NCBI GenBank assembly: GCA_002389705.1 | Contig: DGQJ01000202.1 | Span: forward strand, 1-13,497 | Reading direction: 5' to 3' | Length of the DNA stretch: 13,497 nt | Source of the DNA: Bacteroidales bacterium UBA4417 | Lineage (GTDB): Bacteria; Bacteroidota; Bacteroidia; Bacteroidales; UBA4417 | In this document: positions 1 to 7,350 of the stretch, one piece after another | How positions within the stretch are numbered: position 1 is the stretch's first letter | Layout: each line of letters starts with the position of its first letter | The notes under the pieces: model-generated | What the model was told of the DNA's origin: nothing | The model's database searches: none | The model's input: the letters and a program-made list of their open reading frames with translations, nothing else | Translations under genes and position numbers: made by a program

Positions 1-1608
1 CTTTCAGCCATCCCCAACCCGGCTGTTCAGCAACTGGTTGAGTGCCTTGATGTGCCTGTAAAGGTTGAACTGCCGCCACTTGCCGGTGTAACCCTCAGGT
101 CTTACCAGCTGGCAGGATTTTACTGGATGCATGCTTTGCTGAAGCAAGGATTGGGCGGAATACTGGCCGATGATATGGGGCTTGGTAAAACGTTGCAAGC
201 CATTGCGCTGCTGGCCTCGCGGTATCCGGCAACCAGCCCGGTAAACGAAATTGAGATGACTGACCATGGCAGGCCGTTAAATGCAGTACCCATACAACTT
301 GATTTGTTTTCGCAGGCTGAAGTTGTACAGCCTGCTCCATCCGGAGCCAGAATTCATAACCCTGATAAATCAAGACCCGCCTGCAGCCTGGTGGTATTGC
401 CGGCATCACTTATCCACAACTGGTTTAATGAACTCAGGAGGTTTGCCCCCTGGCTGCGGCTATACGTGCACGTGGGAGCTGCCAGGGCAACAAGTACCGG
501 CATTTTCGGGCAACATGATATTGTGCTCACTACATACGGTACACTGAGGAATGATATTGCAATTTTCAGCAAATTTGTTTTCGGGCATATTATTCTCGAC
601 GAAAGCCAGCAAATTAAAAATCCCGATTCGAAGGCGGCGCAGGCCGTATTCAGCCTGCAGGGCATGCATCGCATGGTACTTACCGGCACACCCATACAAA
701 ATTCTCTGGCCGATATCTGGTCGCAGTTCAATTTTCTGAATCCGGGGATGCTGGGTACTTATCAGCATTTTATGAAGTATTACGCTTCGCCTTTGTCAAA
801 AAACCACGAGGATATGGCCGGTGAGAAGCTCAGGAATATGATTGGGCCGTTTATTTTACGGCGCACCAAGGAGGAAGTTGCCAGGGAGTTGCCCGCGCTT
901 ACCGAAACTGCTGTTTTCTGTGCCATGACCGACGAACAGCAAGGTTTGTACAACTCTGAGAAATCCAAAATCAGGAACAGCATTCTCGAGAAATTCGCTA
1001 ATGACGGCAGCAGCAATGCTTCGGTGCTGGTGTTGCGTTCGCTTATGATGCTCCGGCAACTTGCCAACCACCCGCGTATGGTCGATGCCACATCGCTGGC
1101 CGGCAGTGGTAAGTTTGCCGAAGTTACCGAAAGCCTGGCAACCCTGTTGGCCGAGAACCACAGGGTACTTGTTTTTTCATCTTTTGTAAGGCACCTGAAA
1201 CTGGTGGAAGAATTCTGTCAGGATGAAGGCTATAGGTATGCCATGCTTACCGGGGCTACCGCCAACCGCGAAAAAGTAATCAATACTTTCAAAAAGGATA
1301 AACATACGCAGTTGTTCCTTATTTCGCTCAAAGCCGGTGGGGTTGGGCTGAACCTCACGGAAGCCGATTATGTATTTATTCTGGACCCGTGGTGGAACCC
1401 GGCCGCCGAAATGCAGGCATTAAACCGGGCACATCGCATCGGGCAGGATAAAAATGTTTTTGTGTACCGGTTTATTACCAAGGACACCGTGGAGGAAAAA
1501 ATCGTGATGCTGCAGCAATGCAAAAAGCAGCTTGCCGATCTGTTTGTAACCTCCGACTCGACTATTGCCGGAATGAGTAAAGAGGAAATTATGGATATTT
1601 TTACTTAA
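1..1608 (+). CDS. SNF2/SWI2-family DEAD-like helicase, C-terminal part (5' end outside window)
   Basis: This is an ATP-dependent DNA translocase of the SNF2 family (superfamily 2), presumably acting on nucleoprotein or in repair and transcription. The frame is open to base 1, so the true start lies upstream. Residues below are counted from the GTG at 52, which is probably internal. Both RecA-like lobes are complete: motif I DMGLGKT (41-47), motif II DESQ (183-186), motif III LTGTP (210-214), then FILRRTKEE, and in the second lobe LKAGGVGLN (426-434) and motif VI RAHRIGQ (459-465). A segment of about 50 residues of low conservation sits between motif I and the next strand (VVLPASLIHNW). Bacterial SNF2 proteins of this type usually have several hundred N-terminal residues, often with a SWIM zinc finger, which would be off the window. 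No partner gene is visible; the next gene starts 173 bp downstream with its own promoter element. The family is certain, the cellular role is not. Confidence 0.95.
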   Translation, partial: LSAIPNPAVQQLVECLDVPVKVELPPLAGVTLRSYQLAGFYWMHALLKQGLGGILADDMGLGKTLQAIALLASRYPATSPVNEIEMTDHGRPLNAVPIQLDLFSQAEVVQPAPSGARIHNPDKSRPACSLVVLPASLIHNWFNELRRFAPWLRLYVHVGAARATSTGIFGQHDIVLTTYGTLRNDIAIFSKFVFGHIILDESQQIKNPDSKAAQAVFSLQGMHRMVLTGTPIQNSLADIWSQFNFLNPGMLGTYQHFMKYYASPLSKNHEDMAGEKLRNMIGPFILRRTKEEVARELPALTETAVFCAMTDEQQGLYNSEKSKIRNSILEKFANDGSSNASVLVLRSLMMLRQLANHPRMVDATSLAGSGKFAEVTESLATLLAENHRVLVFSSFVRHLKLVEEFCQDEGYRYAMLTGATANREKVINTFKKDKHTQLFLISLKAGGVGLNLTEADYVFILDPWWNPAAEMQALNRAHRIGQDKNVFVYRFITKDTVEEKIVMLQQCKKQLADLFVTSDSTIAGMSKEEIMDIFT

Positions 1609-1742
1609 AAAACTGTGGGCAAAATCCGGTTTACGGCCTGCTCCTGCTTCAACTGATACTTTATATTACAATTACCTCACATGAAAGTGCCGGCATGTGT
1701 GTATAAAGGAAAATCTAACCTATGATTTCAGGTTTTTCTTTG

Positions 1743-1750
1743 TATTTTTG
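1743..1750 (+). promoter_or_regulatory. Bacteroidota-type -7 element upstream of the YfcC-family carrier
   Basis: TATTTTTG matches the Bacteroidota sigma-70 -7 consensus TAnnTTTG and lies 31 bases before the ATG at 1782. No convincing TTTG -33 element is seen about 20 bp upstream, so the assignment rests on the -7 box and its position alone. Confidence 0.45.
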
Positions 1751-1781
1751 AAAGAACAAATCACTAAACCCTTTTATACGT

Positions 1782-3383
1782 ATGACTCCAAAATTTAAGA
1801 TTCCGCACACTTACGTTATTATTTTCTCCATCATACTGCTTGCAGCTGTGTTTACCTGGTTTGTGCCCGGGGGATCGTTTGAACGCGAAAAAATTACTAC
1901 TTCTTCGGGAAGCAGCGAGGTTGTAAAAGCACATTCATTTCATTACGTGGACAACAGTCCGCAGACCTGGCAAATATTTTCTGCTTTTTATAAAGGCTTT
2001 GTGCGCTCACCCAAAATCATTGTTTTTATTCTCATCCTGGGTGGAGCTTTCTGGTTGCTAAACGAAAGCAAAGCCATTGATATGGGCGTGTATGCTTTCC
2101 TCAAAAAAAGTGACAGGCTGAACCGCTACCGGTTTATCCGGTTCCTGGGTGTAAATAATATCATTATCACGATAGTAATGCTGATGTTCAGCTTTTTTGG
2201 GGCCATTTTTGGCATGAGCGAGGAAACCATAGCTTTTGTGATCATATTTGTTCCCATGGCCATTTCGATGGGATATGATTCCATTGTAGGTGTTTGCATG
2301 TGCTTTATTGGCGCAGGTATAGGGTTTGCTGGCTGCCTCATGAATCCGTTTACGCTGGGAATTGCACAGGAAATTGCAGGGCTTCAACTTTTTTCCGGTC
2401 TCGAATACCGGTTCATTATCTGGTTGGTTATCAATATTGTTGGTATAGGGTATGTATTGTGGTATGCCAACCGGGTGAAGAAAAACCCGACTAAATCCAT
2501 AGTGTACCACGAGGATAGCTACTGGCGCGAGCATCATGCAAAAGCTGACCTGCAGGTATCGGAAAAATCACTTACCTCAACCTGGGTGGCCTATGTTGGT
2601 GTACTTGCTGCTATTGTAGTTTCTGCAATTATCTGGCCACAAAATCCTATTAAACTCGGAGCCAATGCGTTTACACTGCCTGTTCTGCCTGTAGTTGCGG
2701 TGTTATTTGCCATTTCAGGATATATGGCCGTTCGAAAATCCATGCAGGCATTTGTACTGAACGTTCTTGTTTTTACTGTAGTTTTCCTGGTGGTTGGCGT
2801 AACTGGTTTCGAATGGGGATTGCTTGAACTGGCTGCTTTGTTTTTCGGTATGGCTTTGGTGGCAGGTATGGCCATGGGCAAAGATGCCAATGAAATAACA
2901 CGTTCGTTTGTTGCCGGAGCCAGGGACATTATGTCGGCAGCACTGGTGGTTGGGCTTGCCGGAGGCATCATCGTTATTCTTGAGGATGGCAAAATCATAG
3001 ATACTATTCTGTATGGCATTTCCAGGTCCATCGAAGGTACAGGTAAAATTGCAACACTTTCGCTGATGTATGTTTTTACCTCAGCCATCAATATAGTCAT
3101 CACCTCGGGAACCGCCAAAGCGGCTCTGATTATGCCTATTCTACGCGACATATCCGACATGGTGAGCCTTTCGAAGCAGGCTACGGTAACGGCTTTTCAT
3201 ATTGGCGACGGGTTCACGAACCTGATCACACCAACCTCCGGCGTACTGATTGGTGTGCTTGAAGTAGCCCGCATTCCTTTTGCCAAATGGTTCAGCTGGG
3301 CCTGGAAACTGATCCTGATCCTGGTTGTTCTGGGATGGGTACTGCTTATACCTACGGTACTCATGCAGCTGAACGGGTTTTAA
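1782..3383 (+). CDS. yfcC: YfcC-family membrane carrier (DcuC/ArcD-like superfamily)
   Basis: This is a 533-aa polytopic inner-membrane protein of the YfcC family, related to C4-dicarboxylate (DcuC) and basic amino acid carriers. The substrate of most members is unproven. About 13 hydrophobic segments are visible, near residues 11-28, 79-93, 127-143, 149-165, 168-188, 211-228, 267-285, 300-316, 323-340, 347-365, 385-400, 427-441 and 505-526. The family's typical N-terminus (KIPHTYVIIF...WFVPGG) is present. So are the conserved re-entrant-like motifs GMSEET (144-149), TSGTAKAAL (441-449) and HIGDGFTNLITPTSG (473-487). The length is usual for the family. The ATG at 1782 follows a -7 promoter element and an A/T-rich leader without a Shine-Dalgarno sequence, as expected in Bacteroidota. 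The gene appears monocistronic: 173 bp separate it from the helicase and 373 bp from trpS. Uptake or exchange of an amino acid or dicarboxylate is inferred from the superfamily only. Confidence 0.9.
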   Translation: MTPKFKIPHTYVIIFSIILLAAVFTWFVPGGSFEREKITTSSGSSEVVKAHSFHYVDNSPQTWQIFSAFYKGFVRSPKIIVFILILGGAFWLLNESKAIDMGVYAFLKKSDRLNRYRFIRFLGVNNIIITIVMLMFSFFGAIFGMSEETIAFVIIFVPMAISMGYDSIVGVCMCFIGAGIGFAGCLMNPFTLGIAQEIAGLQLFSGLEYRFIIWLVINIVGIGYVLWYANRVKKNPTKSIVYHEDSYWREHHAKADLQVSEKSLTSTWVAYVGVLAAIVVSAIIWPQNPIKLGANAFTLPVLPVVAVLFAISGYMAVRKSMQAFVLNVLVFTVVFLVVGVTGFEWGLLELAALFFGMALVAGMAMGKDANEITRSFVAGARDIMSAALVVGLAGGIIVILEDGKIIDTILYGISRSIEGTGKIATLSLMYVFTSAINIVITSGTAKAALIMPILRDISDMVSLSKQATVTAFHIGDGFTNLITPTSGVLIGVLEVARIPFAKWFSWAWKLILILVVLGWVLLIPTVLMQLNGF

Positions 3384-3586
3384 GAAACTATAAAAATTGC
3401 GTTATTATAGATTTTGAAAGAGCGAGGGGAAATGGAACTATGGAGTGATATGGAGAAATGGCGACCGGGAAAGAGGGGCAGGGTGTAGCTCCATATTTTT
3501 CTCACCAAGGGCATGCGTCATGAAACAAACATTTTAATGAGAGACAAACCGTGACAAACTTCAATCAATTCTGAATAAATGAAAAT

Positions 3587-3614
3587 GAGGCTGTTTCGGT
3601 TTTGAAACAGCCTC
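3587..3614. terminator. Strong hairpin, probable transcription terminator
   Basis: The perfect 11-bp stem GAGGCTGTTTC (3587-3597) pairs with GAAACAGCCTC (3604-3614) across the 6-nt loop GGTTTT. It lies 200 bp after the carrier gene and 140 bp before trpS. The flank richer in T lies on the minus-strand side (ATTTTCATTT), and there is no T tract on the plus side. Its direction and efficiency are therefore uncertain. It could also be an mRNA-stabilising hairpin or a dispersed repeat. Confidence 0.55.
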
Positions 3615-3646
3615 TGCCTGAAATGCCGATTCACTTAAGGCGAATC

Positions 3647-3678
3647 TTTCGCACTTTCGCCATAAATCACTAATTTCG
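3647..3678 (+). promoter_or_regulatory. Weak promoter candidate for trpS
   Basis: TTTC (3647-3650), a 20-bp spacer and TAATTTCG (3671-3678) resemble the Bacteroidota TTTG / TAnnTTTG promoter with one mismatch in each element. The pair is correctly spaced and lies about 80 bp upstream of the trpS ATG. This is a match by eye only. Confidence 0.3.
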
Positions 3679-3756
3679 CATCCTGGTTTGCCAATCATCA
3701 TAAAAGGCAGACTTTTTCATTGATCATTAAATGCCTTTGCCAGCAAAATATATTTT

Positions 3757-4752
3757 ATGCAAACAGTTGTAAGCGGAATCAGGCCTACGGGCAACCTGCA
3801 CCTCGGGAATTATTTCGGGGCTATGCAAAATTTTGTAAAAATGCAACAAACTGATAATTGCTTTTTCTTTATTGCCGATTATCATTCGCTTACCACCCAT
3901 CCAACCCCTGCCGACCTTCATGGCAATGTAAAACAAGTGCTGGTCGAGTACCTGGCCTGTGGACTGGATCCCGAAAAATCGACCCTGTACCTGCAAAGCG
4001 ATCTGCCCGAAACTGCCGAGTTGTATCTTTTCCTGAATATGAATGCTTACCTGGGCGAACTCGAACGCTGCACTTCGTTTAAAGATAAAGCCCGCACACA
4101 GCCCGAAAACGTAAATGCAGGCCTGCTTACCTATCCCACGCTGATGGCAGCCGATATCATCCTGCATAAAGCGCATAAAGTGCCTGTCGGCAAGGACCAG
4201 GAGCAGCACCTGGAAATGACCCGCACCTTTGCGAACCGGTTTAACCGCATGTATCATGTAGAATATTTCCCTGAGCCGGTGGCGTACAATTTTGGCGAAT
4301 CGCTGGTGAAGATACCCGGGCTCGACGGCAGTACCAAAATGGGCAAGAGCGAAGGCGAAGGTAACGCCATATTCCTGTTCGATTCGCCCGAAGTAATCCG
4401 CAAAAAAGTGATGAAAGCGGTTACCGACAGCGGTCCTACCGAGCCGAATCAACCCAAGCCACAAGCCATCGAGAATTTATTCAACCTGATGAAAGCCTTG
4501 TCGGAGCCGGCAACGCTACAGTTTTTCGAAGAGCAGTATAATGCATGCACCGTGCGTTATGGCGACATGAAAAAGCAGCTTGCCGAGGATGTAATCCGTT
4601 TTACTACCCCTTTCCGTGAGCGCATACTCCAGTTGCTGGGCGATGACGAATACCTGGCAAAAGTGGTGAAAACCGGCCGCGACAAAGCGCACGAAAGTGC
4701 AGCAAAGACAGTAAAAGAGGTGAGGGAGATTATTGGGTTTAAGTCATTCTAA
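3757..4752 (+). CDS. trpS: Tryptophanyl-tRNA synthetase
   Basis: Class Ic aminoacyl-tRNA synthetase that charges tRNA-Trp with tryptophan in the cytoplasm, using ATP. At 331 aa it is a normal bacterial TrpS and complete. The HIGH-like motif HLGN is at residues 15-18 within PTGNLHLGNYFGA. LMAADIILH (129-137) supplies the family's tryptophan-pocket Asp (D133). VPVGKDQEQHLE (142-153) is the typical signature, and the KMSKS loop reads KMGKS (194-198). The ATG at 3757 gives the standard MQTVVSGIRPTG start, with an A/T-rich leader and no Shine-Dalgarno sequence. The C-terminus AAKTVKEVREIIGF is notable because a diverged second copy of it lies about 4.1 kb downstream (8794-8847), beyond the ATPase operon. 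This trpS, or at least its 3' end, may therefore be an acquired version. A hairpin follows 8 bases after the stop and is shared with the convergent operon. Confidence 0.98.
   Translation: MQTVVSGIRPTGNLHLGNYFGAMQNFVKMQQTDNCFFFIADYHSLTTHPTPADLHGNVKQVLVEYLACGLDPEKSTLYLQSDLPETAELYLFLNMNAYLGELERCTSFKDKARTQPENVNAGLLTYPTLMAADIILHKAHKVPVGKDQEQHLEMTRTFANRFNRMYHVEYFPEPVAYNFGESLVKIPGLDGSTKMGKSEGEGNAIFLFDSPEVIRKKVMKAVTDSGPTEPNQPKPQAIENLFNLMKALSEPATLQFFEEQYNACTVRYGDMKKQLAEDVIRFTTPFRERILQLLGDDEYLAKVVKTGRDKAHESAAKTVKEVREIIGFKSF
4699..4752 (+). repeat. trpS 3' end, left copy of a diverged direct repeat (right copy 8794-8847)
   Basis: The last 17 sense codons plus stop of trpS align without gaps to 8794-8847. 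Counted by eye, 41 of 54 bases and 15 of 17 residues agree. Nine of the 13 base differences are synonymous. The longest exact block is AGGGAGATTAT (4723-4733 and 8818-8828). The pair brackets the ATPase operon like the two ends of an insertion at the 3' end of a gene. Confidence 0.8.
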
Positions 4753-4760
4753 TTAGCTTT

Positions 4761-4794
4761 ACAAGGGGTGATTTTCTTTTTAGTCACCCCTTGT
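4761..4794. terminator. Bidirectional terminator between trpS and the ATPase operon
   Basis: The perfect 11-bp stem ACAAGGGGTGA (4761-4771) pairs with TCACCCCTTGT (4784-4794) across a 12-nt T-rich loop. It begins 8 bases after the trpS stop and ends 14 bases before the end of the convergent TPR-ATPase gene, so it can serve both transcripts. Confidence 0.8.
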
Positions 4795-4808
4795 ATTGCT
4801 CGTTAATA

Positions 4809-7349
4809 TCAACTATTGTAGGATTTCATTATTTCCATGATTTTTCTGGCAGGTTCACGTATTTCCACAGCTTTGCTATTCAGGTAGCCTTCGGTATCCT
4901 TTTCATTCATGGCTTTAATAGCAACATAATAGGGAGATAGAATAACGTCGAATCCCTGTTCTTCAAGTATATCTGTAAACCATTTTCCATAGCCTAGTTT
5001 ACTAGCTACCGCGCCAAAACGCCACCAGTCATCCTGGGTGTTTTGGGGAAGTTGTTCTTTAATTTTTTCTAAAGCATTAAGCAAATACTCTTTGGCAACA
5101 CCCTTATTTTGTTTGTAAAGTTCAAATAGAGTTTTATTTAGCCAGTAACTGTCTTCAAATTTTTCTTCTATTTTTAATGTATTGAATAGTTTTTCTGCCT
5201 CGTTAATTCTATTAAACTTATCTCTGTATAGAAAAACTAGATTGTATTTTGCAACAAACAAATTCTGGTCTAAATTAAGTGCATTTATATAAGCTTTTTC
5301 AGCTTCAATATATTTTTTAAAATGGTCTTGGTATAAATTACCTAAGCCATTCCATGCTTCTGTTAGGTTTTCATCTAGTTTAATAGCCTTAAGGAACAAG
5401 GCTTCAGCTTCAATATAATTTTGATTGATTTTTGACAAGTCTCCTAATCCAACCCATGATCTAGCGAGATTTCCATCTATTGTTATCGCATAATTAAAAG
5501 CATTTTTTGCTTCTGTAAGTTTATTCCATTTTTTTAAATAAAGAAACCCCAAATCATTCCAAACATGTGGGTTGTTGCTATCAATTGCAATTGCCTGCAA
5601 ATATGCATATTCTGCATCCAAATACTTATGCAAATGAACTTGGTATAAATTGCCTAAGGCATAAAAGGTGTCAAATTTACTTGGGTCTAACTTCAGGGAT
5701 TTAATATAAGCACTCTCCGCCTTGAGGTATTCCTTCATGCTTAATTGGTATAAATTTCCCAATTCAGCATGGATTGATGCATTAATAAAGTCATAGTTCT
5801 TTGTCAACTCATCTAAGGTCAATAATTTTTGTTCTGCCAATTTATAATCTATAAGCTCTTTAGCTGCATTATACTGGTTAAATAATTCCTCATAAGCTTG
5901 AATAAAGCTTTCAATAAGCTTGTCGCCCTTATTAGAATCGGTCAGTTCAAACTTTTTCAAAATCTCGGGATTTGTTTTCGCAAATTCCCTTAATTCTCCA
6001 TATGTTTTTTCTTGCAATTGGTATTTTAATCGCTTATCCTTCACTACTTCGGCCAATGCTAGGCTGTATGTAATATGGTCTAAGTTGGTGGATCTTGATA
6101 GTAGACTGTTTTGTGCAACGGTTGCTATTTCATCCCCATATAAACATTCCAAAAACTTCGACAAACAATACAATTCCCTTTTCTGCCTGCGGCTGCTGCG
6201 ACGCATCAGGAACCAGATATTAAAAAAGCGTTCACTAATCTGGTAAGCATAGCCTTTTCCTTCATGGGTTACAATCTTTTCAATCCAACCTGCTTCGGTA
6301 AGCCGTTTCAGTTGGGGTGAGAGCTGGTTGTTTTCGTACCGGGTTTCATTTCTGAGTTGTTCAATAAGGATGGGATCCCAATTCAATGCAATGGCATCGA
6401 CTATCACCTGGAGTTGAGTTGGAAGTTCTTCAAAGCGGGCTTTGTATAAAGGGGTAATTTCATCTAATAAGGCTTCCAGGTCATCATTAATCTCTTTGGA
6501 AAAACCTTTAATTACTACTCTGAAAAGCATGGTGGCAGTCCGTGGATTTCCTCCGGTAAGCTGGTGCAGGGTTTTGAGGCGTGCAATACGGCTCTGTATT
6601 TCGGGAAGTATGGTTTCTTCCTGTGTAAGCTTTGCCAGATTTGTGATTATTTCCACAAGTTCATCAAAGTCCAGCTTTTTGAGATGGTGGATTTGAAATG
6701 CATCGTAAAAAGGCGCTCCGTAATTAAAAGTATCTTCAATCGTCGAAGCGCTTGCCCCCAGAAGTATTGGGGCACCGTTTTGCATAAGCCAGGCTCTGAG
6801 TGTATGTTGTTCGTCCTTGCCCATTCGGTCGAAAATCAGGCTCATATTATCAATTAGCAATACCGGTCGACGGTTAAGCGTAAGGCAATACGATTTTAAA
6901 AATTGAAAAGCTTCCTTTGCAAGTTTAGTTTTATCCGAAATTTGCTGAAGTTCTTTTACTTTGGTATCTACCTGTTGTACTTCGAAAGTGTGTTTTTCAA
7001 ATTCTAACGTATCCGCCAGTGCATCGAGGCTGTTAAGCCAGAACTCCGCTAAGTTTTTAAGATTATATTGCTCTTCAGGCAACAGTAATGGAATAAATCG
7101 TTCGGAGAACTCCTTTTTGCGTAATTCTACTTCAATACGCTTTAGTAAAGTGGTTTTCCCCATTCCGCGTTGCCCGATAATCAGGTAATGCTGAGGAATG
7201 CCTTTAGGTTTTTCCTTTTGGAGTTTATCCATTAACTGTTTGAATATGCCGGTGCGCACAACAAAAATCTGCTCAATGGTTTCATCGTTCAGGCGCTGCG
7301 GATTATACAATCCGATTTGGCTAAGGCTGAGTTTATTTTTCTTTTCCAT
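4809..7349 (-). CDS. P-loop ATPase with winged helix and C-terminal TPR array (STAND/AAA-like)
   Basis: This 846-aa cytoplasmic protein is of unknown function. Domains in order: Walker A GQRGMGKT (59-66); Walker B PVLLIDN (162-168), with Asn where a catalytic Glu is usual; a sensor-like LLGAS (196-200); and GGNPR (266-270), typical of STAND/AAA_16-like ATPases. A winged helix follows at about 308-380 (LSPQLKRLTEAGWIEK), then a helical linker with basic RRSSRRQKR (383-391), then about six TPR-like repeats from 526 to 725. Their conserved Gly or equivalent falls at 531, 566, 601, 636, 670 and 705. The last 100 residues are a non-repeat tail. An in-frame ATG at 7442 would add 31 residues but overlaps the upstream gene by 92 bp. 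The ATG at 7349, one base after that gene's stop, is chosen because it starts the plausible MEKKNKLSLSQIGLYNP and implies translational coupling. The TPR half is clearly more AT-rich than the ATPase half. A regulatory or defence-type signalling ATPase is inferred; no effector domain is recognised. Confidence 0.88.
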   Translation of the reverse strand: MEKKNKLSLSQIGLYNPQRLNDETIEQIFVVRTGIFKQLMDKLQKEKPKGIPQHYLIIGQRGMGKTTLLKRIEVELRKKEFSERFIPLLLPEEQYNLKNLAEFWLNSLDALADTLEFEKHTFEVQQVDTKVKELQQISDKTKLAKEAFQFLKSYCLTLNRRPVLLIDNMSLIFDRMGKDEQHTLRAWLMQNGAPILLGASASTIEDTFNYGAPFYDAFQIHHLKKLDFDELVEIITNLAKLTQEETILPEIQSRIARLKTLHQLTGGNPRTATMLFRVVIKGFSKEINDDLEALLDEITPLYKARFEELPTQLQVIVDAIALNWDPILIEQLRNETRYENNQLSPQLKRLTEAGWIEKIVTHEGKGYAYQISERFFNIWFLMRRSSRRQKRELYCLSKFLECLYGDEIATVAQNSLLSRSTNLDHITYSLALAEVVKDKRLKYQLQEKTYGELREFAKTNPEILKKFELTDSNKGDKLIESFIQAYEELFNQYNAAKELIDYKLAEQKLLTLDELTKNYDFINASIHAELGNLYQLSMKEYLKAESAYIKSLKLDPSKFDTFYALGNLYQVHLHKYLDAEYAYLQAIAIDSNNPHVWNDLGFLYLKKWNKLTEAKNAFNYAITIDGNLARSWVGLGDLSKINQNYIEAEALFLKAIKLDENLTEAWNGLGNLYQDHFKKYIEAEKAYINALNLDQNLFVAKYNLVFLYRDKFNRINEAEKLFNTLKIEEKFEDSYWLNKTLFELYKQNKGVAKEYLLNALEKIKEQLPQNTQDDWWRFGAVASKLGYGKWFTDILEEQGFDVILSPYYVAIKAMNEKDTEGYLNSKAVEIREPARKIMEIMKSYNS

Positions 7350-7350
7350 A

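Larger units (their letters stand above)
3384..3756. other. Intergenic spacer between yfcC-like gene and trpS
   Basis: No coding sequence could be supported in these 373 bases. Two structures are visible. One is the strong hairpin at 3587-3614, annotated separately. The other is a weaker inverted repeat, ATATGGAG at 3448-3455 against CTCCATAT at 3489-3496, followed by a short T run (3496-3500), which might help end the carrier transcript. The purine-rich stretch 3420-3480 has several short ATGGA repeats with no obvious meaning. Confidence 0.6.

Noticed and set aside
2591..3160. 189-codon minus-strand open frame opposite the YfcC-like carrier
   Set aside because: It is an antisense shadow of a long hydrophobic gene. 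Its translation is low-complexity Ser/Thr/Ala/Pro/Ile without domain features.
3727..4464. 245-codon open frame on the minus strand opposite trpS
   Set aside because: It is wholly antisense to a clear trpS, its translation has no family pattern, and it is explained by the codon bias of the real gene.
5270..5780. Possible DNA-level tandem repeat array in the TPR region
   Set aside because: The similarity is at protein level with a 34-35 residue period. The DNA units are too diverged to be a recent tandem repeat, so it is described as TPR within the gene.
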